Assembly (NCBI GenBank): GCA_016193285.1
Contig: JACPSL010000008.1
Coordinates: forward strand, 62,001 to 126,000
Length of the DNA: 64,000 bases
Reading direction: 5' to 3'
Source of the DNA: Candidatus Melainabacteria bacterium
GTDB taxonomy: Bacteria; Cyanobacteriota; Vampirovibrionia; 2-02-FULL-35-15
Shown here: one piece after another, positions 1 to 7,498 of the stretch
How positions within the stretch are numbered: the stretch's first letter is position 1
Layout of the letters: every line of letters starts with the position of its first letter
Notes under the pieces: generated by a model
The model's database searches: none
What the model was told of the DNA's origin: nothing
What the model saw: the letters and a program-made list of their open reading frames with translations, nothing else
Made by a program: the position numbers and the translations under genes

Positions 1-70
1 ACCAACAAATCTTTTTAGAGCACAATTCAAAAAAAATATTTATGAAAAACTTACATTAGTCATACATATG

Positions 71-1768
71 TTAAAACCCCGTGTCAACCACTTCATTTGG
101 TTTATTAGCTTGTTCAAAGCCAGCTAACTGTTTAATAAAGATTGCTGTTTTAGAATTTGGTTCATTTACTAGTGACCATGAGAAATATTCATAAATTCTT
201 TCAGGGTTTAGCCTGCATGCTAAGTTTAACAATGATTGAGAATTTGCTTTCAGGGCTTTTTTGTCTTCGCTTTTAACATTTTCTATTGTTGCCCATTCAA
301 GGAATTTTTCTAGCCCTACTTTTTCAATTAAATCAATTACTTGTTCAGGATCTGTTGCCATTTGTGGATCAAATGGCGGGCCATTTTTATCTTTTGAAAC
401 TGGGCATAGTTCTACATCTTGAAGATCTACAAATGCCTCACTTAAACCTTCTGTTTTATCAAATGCAGTACTCAAAATTTCTAATAAAACTTTATAGTAT
501 TGATCCTTATTTTCAGCAATATAAAGTAAATTTAAACATCCTAGCGGTAATGATGTAATATTATTTTTTACTTGTTCTACAATAGCTTGAACCAATGCTT
601 TCTTACCTTCTTCACCTAAATCATTTGCAAGTTTACAAACAACATTTCCAGTTACATAAGGATCTTCTTCATTTAAAACAATTCTTTGTAGTAAGCCTAA
701 AAGTTTATCTCTATCACAAATATGATTAGATAAGTGACTGGCAGCATAACTTCTTCTTCTTCTTCTGTTATCCTCACTTAAATCACTTGCTATTTCTCTA
801 TTTAGCAATTGATCTAAAAATATTTCTTCAGCATTTTCTTTTCTGTACCTAGAAAGTAAAGTTGCAACATCATCACTAACTTTCTTACTTAAAGAGTTCT
901 TATAGAGTGTTACTAAATAATATTCATAATCAATTTCTGACAATTCTTCTCTCGTACTTTCTTTCTGCAAAATAGTTAATGCTATTGTTTGAACTTTTTG
1001 CTTTGCTGCTATTTGATCATTTAAAGATAAATTCACATCTGGTTCATATTCTTTTAATAAGAGATCTAAAATAAGATTTGAATCTGAAACCTCAAGCAAT
1101 TTATAAGCAAGGTTATCAGCTCTTATAACATCTTTATATTCAAAACTAAGTAAAATATCTTTTAAATCTTTTTTATCCAAGGCTTGAAGAAACTGTAAAT
1201 AAAATCTATTGTTATTTTCAACAACTTGTTTTGTTCCTATATATTCTCTTTCTTCAAGATATGGGATCATAAGTTCAGAAAGAACCTCATCTTTTCTATC
1301 CAAACAAAATAACATCTTTAAAATTACAACTTGTTCTAAGGGATCTTCACTGGATGTAAGTCTGCTTTTAAACTCACTTCCAAAGTCATAAGGTACACTT
1401 CCTAATGCTCTGTTAACTTCTAAGGATAGCTCTTCATCAGGTTTTAACGAGTTCTTTAAGAGATTACCAATGTACTCTTCTAGGTTCCCACTTAAAGATT
1501 CGCGAACTTCTTGGACTTTATTCTTTATAAATCTAGTTACAAGCTCAGTTCCATTAACTGCTCCTCTTGATATAGCAAACAGAAGAGGAAAATCACAAGG
1601 ATTAACAGCACAAGCTACTTTGTCATTATTTTTTTGTTCATTTGTAGAAGTTTGTGCTCCAGTATCAACTATACCTTTAGCGCCTTTATATTTTAAAGGC
1701 GCATTTGTACTTTTATATGGATAAGAGCTACCACTCTCTCCGCCAAGACTTCTTACAACTTTACCCAT
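71..1768 (-). CDS. Unknown 565-aa helical protein
   Basis: I do not recognise this protein. It reads as an entirely soluble, charged, largely alpha-helical protein of about 565 residues with no signal peptide and no membrane segment. The Leu-rich helical pairs resemble HEAT/ARM-like repeats but no motif is decisive. A short run of five arginines occurs near residue 340. The ATG at 1768 (MGKVVRSLGG) is preferred to an in-frame TTG at 1780. It is divergent from the aprA-like gene with about 55 bases between them, so the two could share a promoter region. In style it resembles the other large unknown proteins at 27476-28954, 30467-33226 and 33487-34479, perhaps a lineage-specific set; this is inference. 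Confidence 0.75.
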   Translation of the reverse strand: MGKVVRSLGGESGSSYPYKSTNAPLKYKGAKGIVDTGAQTSTNEQKNNDKVACAVNPCDFPLLFAISRGAVNGTELVTRFIKNKVQEVRESLSGNLEEYIGNLLKNSLKPDEELSLEVNRALGSVPYDFGSEFKSRLTSSEDPLEQVVILKMLFCLDRKDEVLSELMIPYLEEREYIGTKQVVENNNRFYLQFLQALDKKDLKDILLSFEYKDVIRADNLAYKLLEVSDSNLILDLLLKEYEPDVNLSLNDQIAAKQKVQTIALTILQKESTREELSEIDYEYYLVTLYKNSLSKKVSDDVATLLSRYRKENAEEIFLDQLLNREIASDLSEDNRRRRRSYAASHLSNHICDRDKLLGLLQRIVLNEEDPYVTGNVVCKLANDLGEEGKKALVQAIVEQVKNNITSLPLGCLNLLYIAENKDQYYKVLLEILSTAFDKTEGLSEAFVDLQDVELCPVSKDKNGPPFDPQMATDPEQVIDLIEKVGLEKFLEWATIENVKSEDKKALKANSQSLLNLACRLNPERIYEYFSWSLVNEPNSKTAIFIKQLAGFEQANKPNEVVDTGF

Positions 1769-1822
1769 TAAATTAAACAATATAGTACCTTACTTCAAGG
1801 AGAAATTGCAATAATTGGTAAG

Positions 1823-3571
1823 ATGTTGTTAATGATTATGCAATTAGACAAAGTTAAAACCGAAAGATTAAAGACAGACTTTTTAATCATTGGTGCAGGT
1901 GCAGCAGGATGTTTTGCAGCTTATGAAGCTAAAAGGTTAAATCCAAATATTGATGTTTTAATAGTTGAAAAAGCTCATATAGATAGAAGTGGCTGCCTTG
2001 CAGCAGGTATCAATGCAATAAATGCTTACATTACTCCTGGTCAAACACCAGAAACATTTCTTGAATATGTAAAAAAAGACTCAATGGATCTTATAAGAGA
2101 AGATCTTGTTTATAGTATTGCAAAAGAAGTTAATCATGTTGCACAAATTTTAGAAGAATGGGGTTTGCCAATACCAAAAGATGAAAATGGAGAAGTTTAT
2201 GTCCGGGGACGAGGATCAATTATTGTTCAGGGGGAAAGAATAAAACCAATAATTGCACAAGCCACTAAAGCTACAAAAGCAAGGATTTTAAACAGAGTTG
2301 TTGTAACAAACTTAATCATAAACAAAAATAAAACCTGTGGAGCATTTGGTTTTGGAATTAGAGATGGAAAATTTTATGTCCTTCAAGCAAAAGCAGTGCT
2401 GGTAGCTACTGGTGGAGCAAGTGGCATTTATAAACCAAATAATGAAGGGGAATCCAGGCATAAGATTTGGTACTCACCATTTAACACTGGTGCTGGTTAT
2501 GCAATTGGTATTCGTGCAGGCGCTGAAATGACTACTTTTGAAATGCGGTATGTAAGCATGCGAATAAAAGATCTTATGGCACCAACTGGAGCAGTAGCAC
2601 AAGGAGTAAAAGCCCAGCAGGTAAATTCACTGGGTGAAAGATATTTAGAAGGAAGATACAAAAATATTGGCGGTAAATTAATGCCAACTTCTATGCGGCT
2701 CCTAGCAACACTTCAAGAAAATATTGAAGGTCGCGGACCTTGTTATTTAGATACAACTCATCTAACAAAAGAACAAGCAGAAAGATTACAAGCATACTAC
2801 TTACACATGACACCAGGACTAACTTTGTACTGGTCTAGTCGTGGTACAAGACCAGACACTGATCCACCTGAAATTGTTGGAACAGAACCATTTATTGTAG
2901 GTGGTCATGCACAAGCAGGTTACTGGATAAATACAAACAGAATGGCTACAATTGAAAATCTTTATGCTAGTGGTGATGTAGCAGGTGGAGCACCAAAAAA
3001 ATACTTATCAGGTTCAGCAGTAGAAGGAATGATTGCAGCAAGAGATGTTATATCAAAATTAAATAAAATATCACAAGAAGAAATTTATGAAAAAGATGTA
3101 AAGGATGAAATCAAGAGAGTGTTTGCACCTCTGTGTAGAGACGAGGTCACCTCATCTCTACAGCCAGATGAATTAGAATTACGCATGCAAAAAATAATGG
3201 ATGAATATGCTGGTGGTATTTCAAGTGGATATATTTTAAACGAGCAAAAATTATTAAAAGCAAAAAAATATATAAAGCAATTAAAACAAGAAACAAAAAA
3301 TTTATATGCAAGTAAAGACGGGATCACCCCGTCTTTTCACGAGTTAAATAAATGTCATGAAGTTATTGATAGACTTGACATTGCTTCTGTGCTTATTGAA
3401 CATCTCTTATACAGAAAAGAAACCAGATGGCCAATTTATCAAAGCCGGGCTGATTATCCAAATCGAGATGATAAAAATTGGTTAAAGTTTGTAAACTCTG
3501 TATATGATCAAGCAAGGGATGAAATTAAAATTCTTGAGAGACCATGTAAAACATTAGAACGAGTTAAGTAA
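1823..3571 (+). CDS. aprA: AprA-like adenylylsulfate reductase alpha subunit
   Basis: A flavoprotein of the fumarate reductase/AprA family; AprA interconverts APS with sulfite plus AMP using FAD. An N-terminal FAD-binding Rossmann motif (LIIGAGAAGC, about residues 21-30) is followed by stretches that match what I remember of AprA: GERIKPIIAQATK, FNTGAGYAIGIRAGAEMTTFEMR, and a late GGHAQAGYW segment holding the conserved active-site His. The pairing with an AprB-like ferredoxin (ATG overlapping this gene's TAA) supports Apr over succinate dehydrogenase or L-aspartate oxidase. Two short palindromes lie in frame near residues 437 and 497 and add SSL- and ITPSF-like segments. The start is uncertain: ATGs at 1823, 1832 and 1838 are all possible and an AAGGAG lies at 1795-1800. 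Direction (oxidative or reductive) cannot be told from sequence. Confidence 0.78.
   Translation: MLLMIMQLDKVKTERLKTDFLIIGAGAAGCFAAYEAKRLNPNIDVLIVEKAHIDRSGCLAAGINAINAYITPGQTPETFLEYVKKDSMDLIREDLVYSIAKEVNHVAQILEEWGLPIPKDENGEVYVRGRGSIIVQGERIKPIIAQATKATKARILNRVVVTNLIINKNKTCGAFGFGIRDGKFYVLQAKAVLVATGGASGIYKPNNEGESRHKIWYSPFNTGAGYAIGIRAGAEMTTFEMRYVSMRIKDLMAPTGAVAQGVKAQQVNSLGERYLEGRYKNIGGKLMPTSMRLLATLQENIEGRGPCYLDTTHLTKEQAERLQAYYLHMTPGLTLYWSSRGTRPDTDPPEIVGTEPFIVGGHAQAGYWINTNRMATIENLYASGDVAGGAPKKYLSGSAVEGMIAARDVISKLNKISQEEIYEKDVKDEIKRVFAPLCRDEVTSSLQPDELELRMQKIMDEYAGGISSGYILNEQKLLKAKKYIKQLKQETKNLYASKDGITPSFHELNKCHEVIDRLDIASVLIEHLLYRKETRWPIYQSRADYPNRDDKNWLKFVNSVYDQARDEIKILERPCKTLERVK
3134..3162. repeat. 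Palindromic GTAG/CTAC repeat inside aprA
   Basis: Two 14-base arms (TGTAGAGACGAGGT and its complement with one mismatch) surround a single base. The element is inside the reading frame and translates without a stop. It belongs to the window-wide GTAGRGRCG family. Confidence 0.8.
3314..3336. repeat. Short palindromic repeat inside aprA
   Basis: Nine-base arms AAAGACGGG and CCCGTCTTT surround ATCAC. It looks like a degenerate member of the same family, lies in frame, and is the second such element in this gene. Confidence 0.65.
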
Positions 3572-3999
3572 TGGGGATATTTATTGATCACAATTTATGT
3601 AATGGCTGTGGATATCCAGAATCAGAGACTCCATGTAATATTGCCTGTCCAGGAGATTTAATTTTTATGCAAACAAATAGCAAGGCACAAATTTTTTCAA
3701 ATGCTGACTGCTGGGATTGTGCAGCATGTATAAAAATATGTCCACAACAAGCAATTGAACTTAAACTTCCATTTGAAATTGTTGGGAAAGAAGGTTCACT
3801 TAAAGCAAGAGCTTACAGAGATAAAACTATATGGACAGCAAAAGATGAAAATGGAGGCGAACAAATTTTTGAAACGCCAGCTAGGAATAGTAGAGGCGAG
3901 GCAACCTCGCCTCTACTATCACCTGATGAATTTACTGATTGCATTGATTCATATAAAGGTATTTCAAAAACATTTGTTGATTTAGGATCTGATATTTAA
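3571..3999 (+). CDS. aprB: AprB-like ferredoxin subunit
   Basis: A 142-residue iron-sulphur protein, the expected electron-transfer partner of AprA. Two cysteine clusters suited to two [4Fe-4S] centres are visible: CNGCGYPESETPCNIACP (about residues 11-28) and CWDCAACIKICP (about 50-61). The tail around 'KTIWTAKDENGG' matches the AprB-type segment that wraps around AprA (IMWTVKFRNG in memory). ATG overlaps the aprA stop by one base (TAATG), and its own TAA overlaps the next ATG in the same way, so the three genes are probably one operon. A near-perfect 33-base palindrome is embedded near residue 105, outside the cluster-binding part. AprB assignment is good; a generic ferredoxin beside another FAD reductase is the alternative. 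Confidence 0.78.
   Translation: MGIFIDHNLCNGCGYPESETPCNIACPGDLIFMQTNSKAQIFSNADCWDCAACIKICPQQAIELKLPFEIVGKEGSLKARAYRDKTIWTAKDENGGEQIFETPARNSRGEATSPLLSPDEFTDCIDSYKGISKTFVDLGSDI
3887..3919. repeat. Palindromic repeat inside aprB
   Basis: Perfect 15-base arms starting ATAGTAGAGGCGAGG surround CAA. It is inside the aprB frame and has the same GTAGRGGCG ends as the other elements. Confidence 0.85.
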
Positions 4000-5024
4000 T
4001 GAAAACTAACTACATAATTTCTTTACTTCTCTGCTTCTTTGTTTCTTTGCTTCTTGTTCTCCCATCATATGCTCATCATGGAGGGGAAGGCGGGCTTGGT
4101 GGTGGTGCTGGTATTGCTGGTCCTATTGTTACTATACCTGCTTATGCACTTCCAAAAGGCAGCAAATTTATTAGCTTAATTACAAACTATACAAATGCTG
4201 ATGAATCATCTAATACTAGATTAAGCAGGCTTGGTTTAAGAGGCGAAGATTATGATGTAGTTGAAAATACTTTAAGTCCTTCTTTAACTGCCGGACTAGG
4301 AATCACAAATAGATTTTCGCTTAGCTTACAACTCCCTTATATATTTAGATACGGCATAAGAAGAGTAGAAGCTATCCCACAAGTAGTCAGTCAGGGAAAT
4401 TCAATTGGTGTTGGTGATATAAACCTTTTTGGGTTATATGAATTCTTACATAGTGAGAAATATGACTTTCATGCTGCTTTACTTGCCGGATTAAAAATTC
4501 CCTCTGGAGTTGTACAAGACAAAACCCGTCAAGGTAATTTATTTAAAGCTGAACATCAAGCTGGAACAGGTTCCTTTGATCCACAAGTTGGACTTGCTTT
4601 AAGTAAGCATCTTGGAATATTTCATTTGGATTCTAATTTCATGTATAGGTTTTCAACAAAAGGAGTTCAAAATACAATTCTAGGCGATGTCATTAGTTAT
4701 AATTTTGCTATTTCATATTTGATTGGAACTCATAAGAAAGATTTTTTAAAAAAAATTTTTGTTGATCACATACTAGGCAAAAAAGCAAACTGGCATTTAA
4801 TTGCAGAGACAAATGGAAATTGGGTAGAAAAACCAAATGTTAGAGGTGTAAGAGAAGAAAATGAAGGGGGAACACTGGTTTATCTTTCGCCTGGGATTAG
4901 ACTTATCTTAGATAAAAAATGGATTGCAAATTTGTCTATTGGACTGCCAACTATTGAAAACTTAAATGGCAGAAGAAGACCACCAAATATAAGATTAATT
5001 TTTGGATTAACAAGAGTGTTTTAA
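3999..5024 (+). CDS. Outer-membrane beta-barrel (phenol-degradation MetA-like transporter fold)
   Basis: A 341-residue exported protein. A signal peptide (KTNYIISLLLCFFVSLLLVL, cleavage probably after SYA near residue 25) precedes a His/Gly-rich mature N-terminus (HHGGEGGLGGG) that could bind metal. The rest has alternating short beta strands ending in Phe, like the outer-membrane barrels annotated as 'MetA-pathway of phenol degradation' transporters; the exact substrate is unknown. It overlaps aprB by one base, so it is probably co-transcribed with aprAB and may serve entry or exit of a substrate of that pathway. An octamer tandem repeat encodes the hydrophobic core of the signal peptide. 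Confidence 0.65.
   Translation: MKTNYIISLLLCFFVSLLLVLPSYAHHGGEGGLGGGAGIAGPIVTIPAYALPKGSKFISLITNYTNADESSNTRLSRLGLRGEDYDVVENTLSPSLTAGLGITNRFSLSLQLPYIFRYGIRRVEAIPQVVSQGNSIGVGDINLFGLYEFLHSEKYDFHAALLAGLKIPSGVVQDKTRQGNLFKAEHQAGTGSFDPQVGLALSKHLGIFHLDSNFMYRFSTKGVQNTILGDVISYNFAISYLIGTHKKDFLKKIFVDHILGKKANWHLIAETNGNWVEKPNVRGVREENEGGTLVYLSPGIRLILDKKWIANLSIGLPTIENLNGRRRPPNIRLIFGLTRVF
4020..4058. repeat. Octamer tandem repeat encoding a signal-peptide core
   Basis: About five degenerate copies of TCTTTGCT in tandem. They lie in the signal-peptide codons of the barrel protein and supply its Leu/Phe-rich stretch. Confidence 0.6.
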
Positions 5025-5064
5025 AATGTGCGGTAACAGTAAATTAAATGTAAAAAATTATACG

Positions 5065-5085
5065 CATGTAACCTTTGGTTACATG
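5065..5085. repeat. Perfect hairpin CATGTAACC-TTT-GGTTACATG
   Basis: Nine-base perfect arms around TTT, in the gap between the barrel protein and the ORF6N gene. No clean T-run follows, so terminator activity is doubtful. A degenerate relative (TGTAAC...GTTACA) occurs at 22081-22097, suggesting a repeat family. Confidence 0.6.
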
Positions 5086-5131
5086 AATTTTATTCTTGAC
5101 ATGTTTTAATGTTCAGAACAATTCAAGAAAT

Positions 5132-5650
5132 ATGTCACATTTAATACCACCTGAAAGAATTGAAAATAAAATATTTCTCATAAAAGGGAAGAGAGTAATG
5201 CTCGATAGAGATCTTGCTGAACTTTATGGAGTTTCTACAAAACGATTAAATGAACAGGTAAAAAGAAACAAAGACCGTTTTCCCGAAGATTTTATGTTTC
5301 AACTAACAAGGGAAGAAGCTTACATTTCAAGGTCGCAAATTGCGACCTTGAAACATGGGCAAAATATCAAGTACCCTCCTTCTGCATTTACAGAACAAGG
5401 TGTGGCTATGCTTTCAAGTGTTTTAAACAGTAAAAGAGCAATTCAAGTAAATATCCAGATCATGAGAACTTTTACAAGGTTAAAAGAAATTATTGCAGGA
5501 AACAAAGAGCTTGCACAAAAACTTACTCGGCTTGAAAAAAGAATTGATAACCAGGATGAAGAAATTAAATCAATTTTTGATGCAATTCATAAACTTATTA
5601 ATCCAACATTTGATAGACCTAAAAGAAAAATAGGATTTCAAGTACAATAA
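5132..5650 (+). CDS. ORF6N-domain DNA-binding protein
   Basis: A 172-residue protein of the ORF6N/KilA-N type found in phages and mobile elements. The N-terminal ORF6N domain is visible from about residue 8 (IENKIFLIKGKRVMLDRDLAELYGV) through FMFQLTREE and the conserved YPPSAFTEQGVAMLS. A coiled-coil tail follows (EIIAGNKELAQKLTRLEKR). The ATG at 5132 is preferred to an upstream TTG at 5096, which reads TTGACA and looks more like a -35 box. It is probably a transcriptional regulator of mobile origin; no toxin or phage gene is adjacent. A 29-base near-perfect palindrome sits in its coding sequence. Confidence 0.85.
   Translation: MSHLIPPERIENKIFLIKGKRVMLDRDLAELYGVSTKRLNEQVKRNKDRFPEDFMFQLTREEAYISRSQIATLKHGQNIKYPPSAFTEQGVAMLSSVLNSKRAIQVNIQIMRTFTRLKEIIAGNKELAQKLTRLEKRIDNQDEEIKSIFDAIHKLINPTFDRPKRKIGFQVQ
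5325..5353. repeat. 14-base-arm palindrome inside the ORF6N gene
   Basis: Arms TTTCAAGGTCGCAA and TTGCGACCTTGAAA surround one base and encode the family-conserved 'SRSQIATLK' region. Its sequence differs from the GTAG/CTAC family. It may be chance, an internal operator, or a diverged repeat. Confidence 0.6.
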
Positions 5651-5652
5651 AT

Positions 5653-5799
5653 CTAAAACTCTGCAATTATTCCAAAACAAGCAATTAAAATTAGCCAAAA
5701 GAAAAGATGTAAATAAAAAAATACATTATGAAAAAATATTTTTATAGGTGAAACATTTGAAATATTCATTATTATTTTTGCGTCTTTAATTGTTGCCAT
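5653..5799 (-). CDS. Predicted 48-aa single-pass membrane peptide
   Basis: A short ORF read as MATIKDAKIIMNISNVSPIK followed by one hydrophobic helix (LFFWLILIACFGIIA). The GGAGGA at the end of the upstream MvhD-like gene lies about 11 bases before its ATG, so the last two codons of that gene can serve as its ribosome binding site. It would be the last gene of the respiratory operon and could be an accessory subunit of the membrane complex. Function unknown. Confidence 0.5.
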   Translation of the reverse strand: MATIKDAKIIMNISNVSPIKIFFHNVFFYLHLFFWLILIACFGIIAEF

Positions 5800-5806
5800 T
5801 TATGTT

Positions 5807-6196
5807 TTATCCTCCTAAATCTTCTTCAAACTTATTTACCTTCTCTATAAATTTTTTGTAATCACACTTTGCAAGCCAGAAACCACGAACTTTATTTTTA
5901 TCAATTGTTTTTTTAATATTTGGCGGGCGGAGTCCAAGTAATCTTTCTTGACACCATTTATTTCCTTCTCTAAAATGACAATCCCCTATCTGACAGCCCA
6001 TTACAAATACTCCTTCAGCACCTTGCTTAAAGGCTTCTTCTATCATTTGTGGCTGAATCATCCCAGAACAAATCATTTCAAGAATTGCAATGTTTTCTTT
6101 TTCTTTTAATTTGTTATTTTTAGTGTGGTTTTTTAGATCTGCACTACGTTCACAAACAATGCCCAATATTTTTTTCTTTTTGTTTTGTTCAGCCAT
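5807..6196 (-). CDS. MvhD/FrhD-like iron-sulphur electron-transfer protein
   Basis: A 129-residue protein of the methyl-viologen-reducing hydrogenase delta family, which carries a [2Fe-2S] centre and usually links HdrA-type modules to an electron donor. The family hallmark ICSGMIQPQMIEEAFKQGAEGV is followed by GCQIGDCHF. The N-terminal CxxC of canonical MvhD is reduced to a single Cys (IVCERSADL), while additional Cys occur at WCQERL and AKCDYKK, so cluster binding may differ. The start overlaps the end of the cytochrome b-ferredoxin gene by 8 bases. No hdrA, hydrogenase or formate dehydrogenase gene is in the window, so its partner is probably the fused ferredoxin; QmoB and HdrA-linked MvhD domains are the nearest known precedents. 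Confidence 0.75.
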   Translation of the reverse strand: MAEQNKKKKILGIVCERSADLKNHTKNNKLKEKENIAILEMICSGMIQPQMIEEAFKQGAEGVFVMGCQIGDCHFREGNKWCQERLLGLRPPNIKKTIDKNKVRGFWLAKCDYKKFIEKVNKFEEDLGG

Positions 6197-7307
6197 TTAA
6201 TACATCCCCTATCTTTCCAAGAATTTCTTTAGATTGTTTTTGTGGCAGTTCAATTGCCTTAAAAGCACATGCTCCAACACAAAGCCCACATTCTGCACAC
6301 CGAGCATCAATTACAATTGCCAGTTGTTTAAACTTTGGATGGTCTGTTCTTGGCACCATATAAATTGCTTCATATGGACAGTCTTTTGCACAAAGAGTAC
6401 AACCAACACAATTATCTTGTAAAACCTGAGCTGGTGATTTTTCTTTATCTACTATTAAAAATGGAACTAATAGTAAAATTACAATTGCTATAAATAAAAT
6501 TATCCAAACAGTCATTGCTGGCATACTTGAAAATAAAGGGAAAATCCAAAGATAAAACCAGTCTATCGGAAATTCACTAGGAGTCTGTGTTAAAACTGCT
6601 GGTCTTCCACTAATAGCTTGTAACATCCCTGCTGGAATAATAATTAGTGCTATAAGTAACATACCAAGACCTAGGGGGACATTTGTAACTGGTCTTGAAA
6701 TTCTAAGATAGTGTAACCAAAGCAAGTACAAAAGAAAAAATGAAACGCCAACATGTAAGAAAAATGACATTGCTAGTGTGTAATGTGTAACCATCTCACC
6801 ATTTACAAAAAACTTTGCAAGATGAATTCCAACAAGTGGTATTGATTTCAAAGCATTAGTTAGTACTAAAACAATCATGTAAGATCTTTCATCCCAAACA
6901 AGAACATAGCCAGTAATGCCAATGACTAACATGCAAACTAAAAGCACAATACCTGAATACCATGCTATCCAGCGATATTTTCTATACCTGTCTGTAAAAT
7001 AAACTCTAAGTGCATGCAATATAACTGTAATTATCATTGCATCTGCAGCATATCTGTGCATACCACGAACAATATTTCCAAAAGGTACTTTACCTGAAAT
7101 ATAGTTTACTGAAATATATGCACTGTCTAATGTAGGCTGGAAATAAACAAAAAGCAAAAGTCCAGTAATAAACAAAGTCCACATAAATAAATTTGGTAGT
7201 GCACCATGATAGTAAAGTGGATTGTACTTTTGACTAAAAACCTTGTTTAGCCACTTTTCAAGATTTATTGTTAGTATTTGTAATTTTTCTAATGTTTTTT
7301 TATACAT
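6189..7307 (-). CDS. Cytochrome b with C-terminal 2x[4Fe-4S] ferredoxin domain
   Basis: A 372-residue cytochrome b6-like membrane protein. All four expected haem ligands are present with 14-residue spacing: His84/His98 (GMHRYAADAMIITVILHALR) and His185/His199 (FLHVGVSFFLLYLLWLHYLR). Further membrane helices end near residue 285. The C-terminus carries two ferredoxin motifs, CVGCTLCAKDCP and CAECGLCVGACA, separated by about 30 residues. It overlaps the upstream 69-aa gene by 19 bases and the downstream MvhD-like gene by 8. The fusion suggests that soluble electrons (ferredoxin/MvhD) are passed to haem b and quinone, or the reverse. The domain reading is secure; the reaction is inference. Confidence 0.85.
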   Translation of the reverse strand: MYKKTLEKLQILTINLEKWLNKVFSQKYNPLYYHGALPNLFMWTLFITGLLLFVYFQPTLDSAYISVNYISGKVPFGNIVRGMHRYAADAMIITVILHALRVYFTDRYRKYRWIAWYSGIVLLVCMLVIGITGYVLVWDERSYMIVLVLTNALKSIPLVGIHLAKFFVNGEMVTHYTLAMSFFLHVGVSFFLLYLLWLHYLRISRPVTNVPLGLGMLLIALIIIPAGMLQAISGRPAVLTQTPSEFPIDWFYLWIFPLFSSMPAMTVWIILFIAIVILLLVPFLIVDKEKSPAQVLQDNCVGCTLCAKDCPYEAIYMVPRTDHPKFKQLAIVIDARCAECGLCVGACAFKAIELPQKQSKEILGKIGDVLNG

Positions 7308-7498
7308 TTTGTTTCTTCATTATCCTCACCTCTAGTTAAAAGCAAAAATGAAATTGCACTAAAAGCAATAAACAAACCAAAATATTTTGCAAAAGTTAAA
7401 TCTAAAGAATTTAACTCAGCACTTATAAGCAAGAAAAGAAACATAGCTGTAACAACAATAGTTACAAAGCCAAAAACAAGTTTAAAAACAGGTGTCAT
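7289..7498 (-). CDS. Small two-helix membrane protein of the cyt b operon
   Basis: A 69-residue protein with two predicted membrane helices (about residues 5-27 and 36-55) and a short charged tail (TRGEDNEETKCIKKH). It is wedged between the two cytochrome b genes, sharing ATGA with the upstream one and overlapping the downstream one by 19 bases, so translation is probably coupled. The position suggests a small structural subunit joining the two cytochromes b. I know no family for it. Confidence 0.7.
   Translation of the reverse strand: MTPVFKLVFGFVTIVVTAMFLFLLISAELNSLDLTFAKYFGLFIAFSAISFLLLTRGEDNEETKCIKKH

Noticed and set aside
1823-3571. Succinate dehydrogenase/fumarate reductase or L-aspartate oxidase
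   Set aside because: The partner ferredoxin has AprB-type motifs and the flavoprotein motifs fit AprA better; no sdhB/C genes follow.
5065-5085. Rho-independent terminator after the barrel gene
   Set aside because: The hairpin is not GC-rich and no T-run follows.
5096-5131. TTG start for the ORF6N gene
   Set aside because: The family begins near the ATG at 5132; the TTG belongs to a TTGACA sequence.
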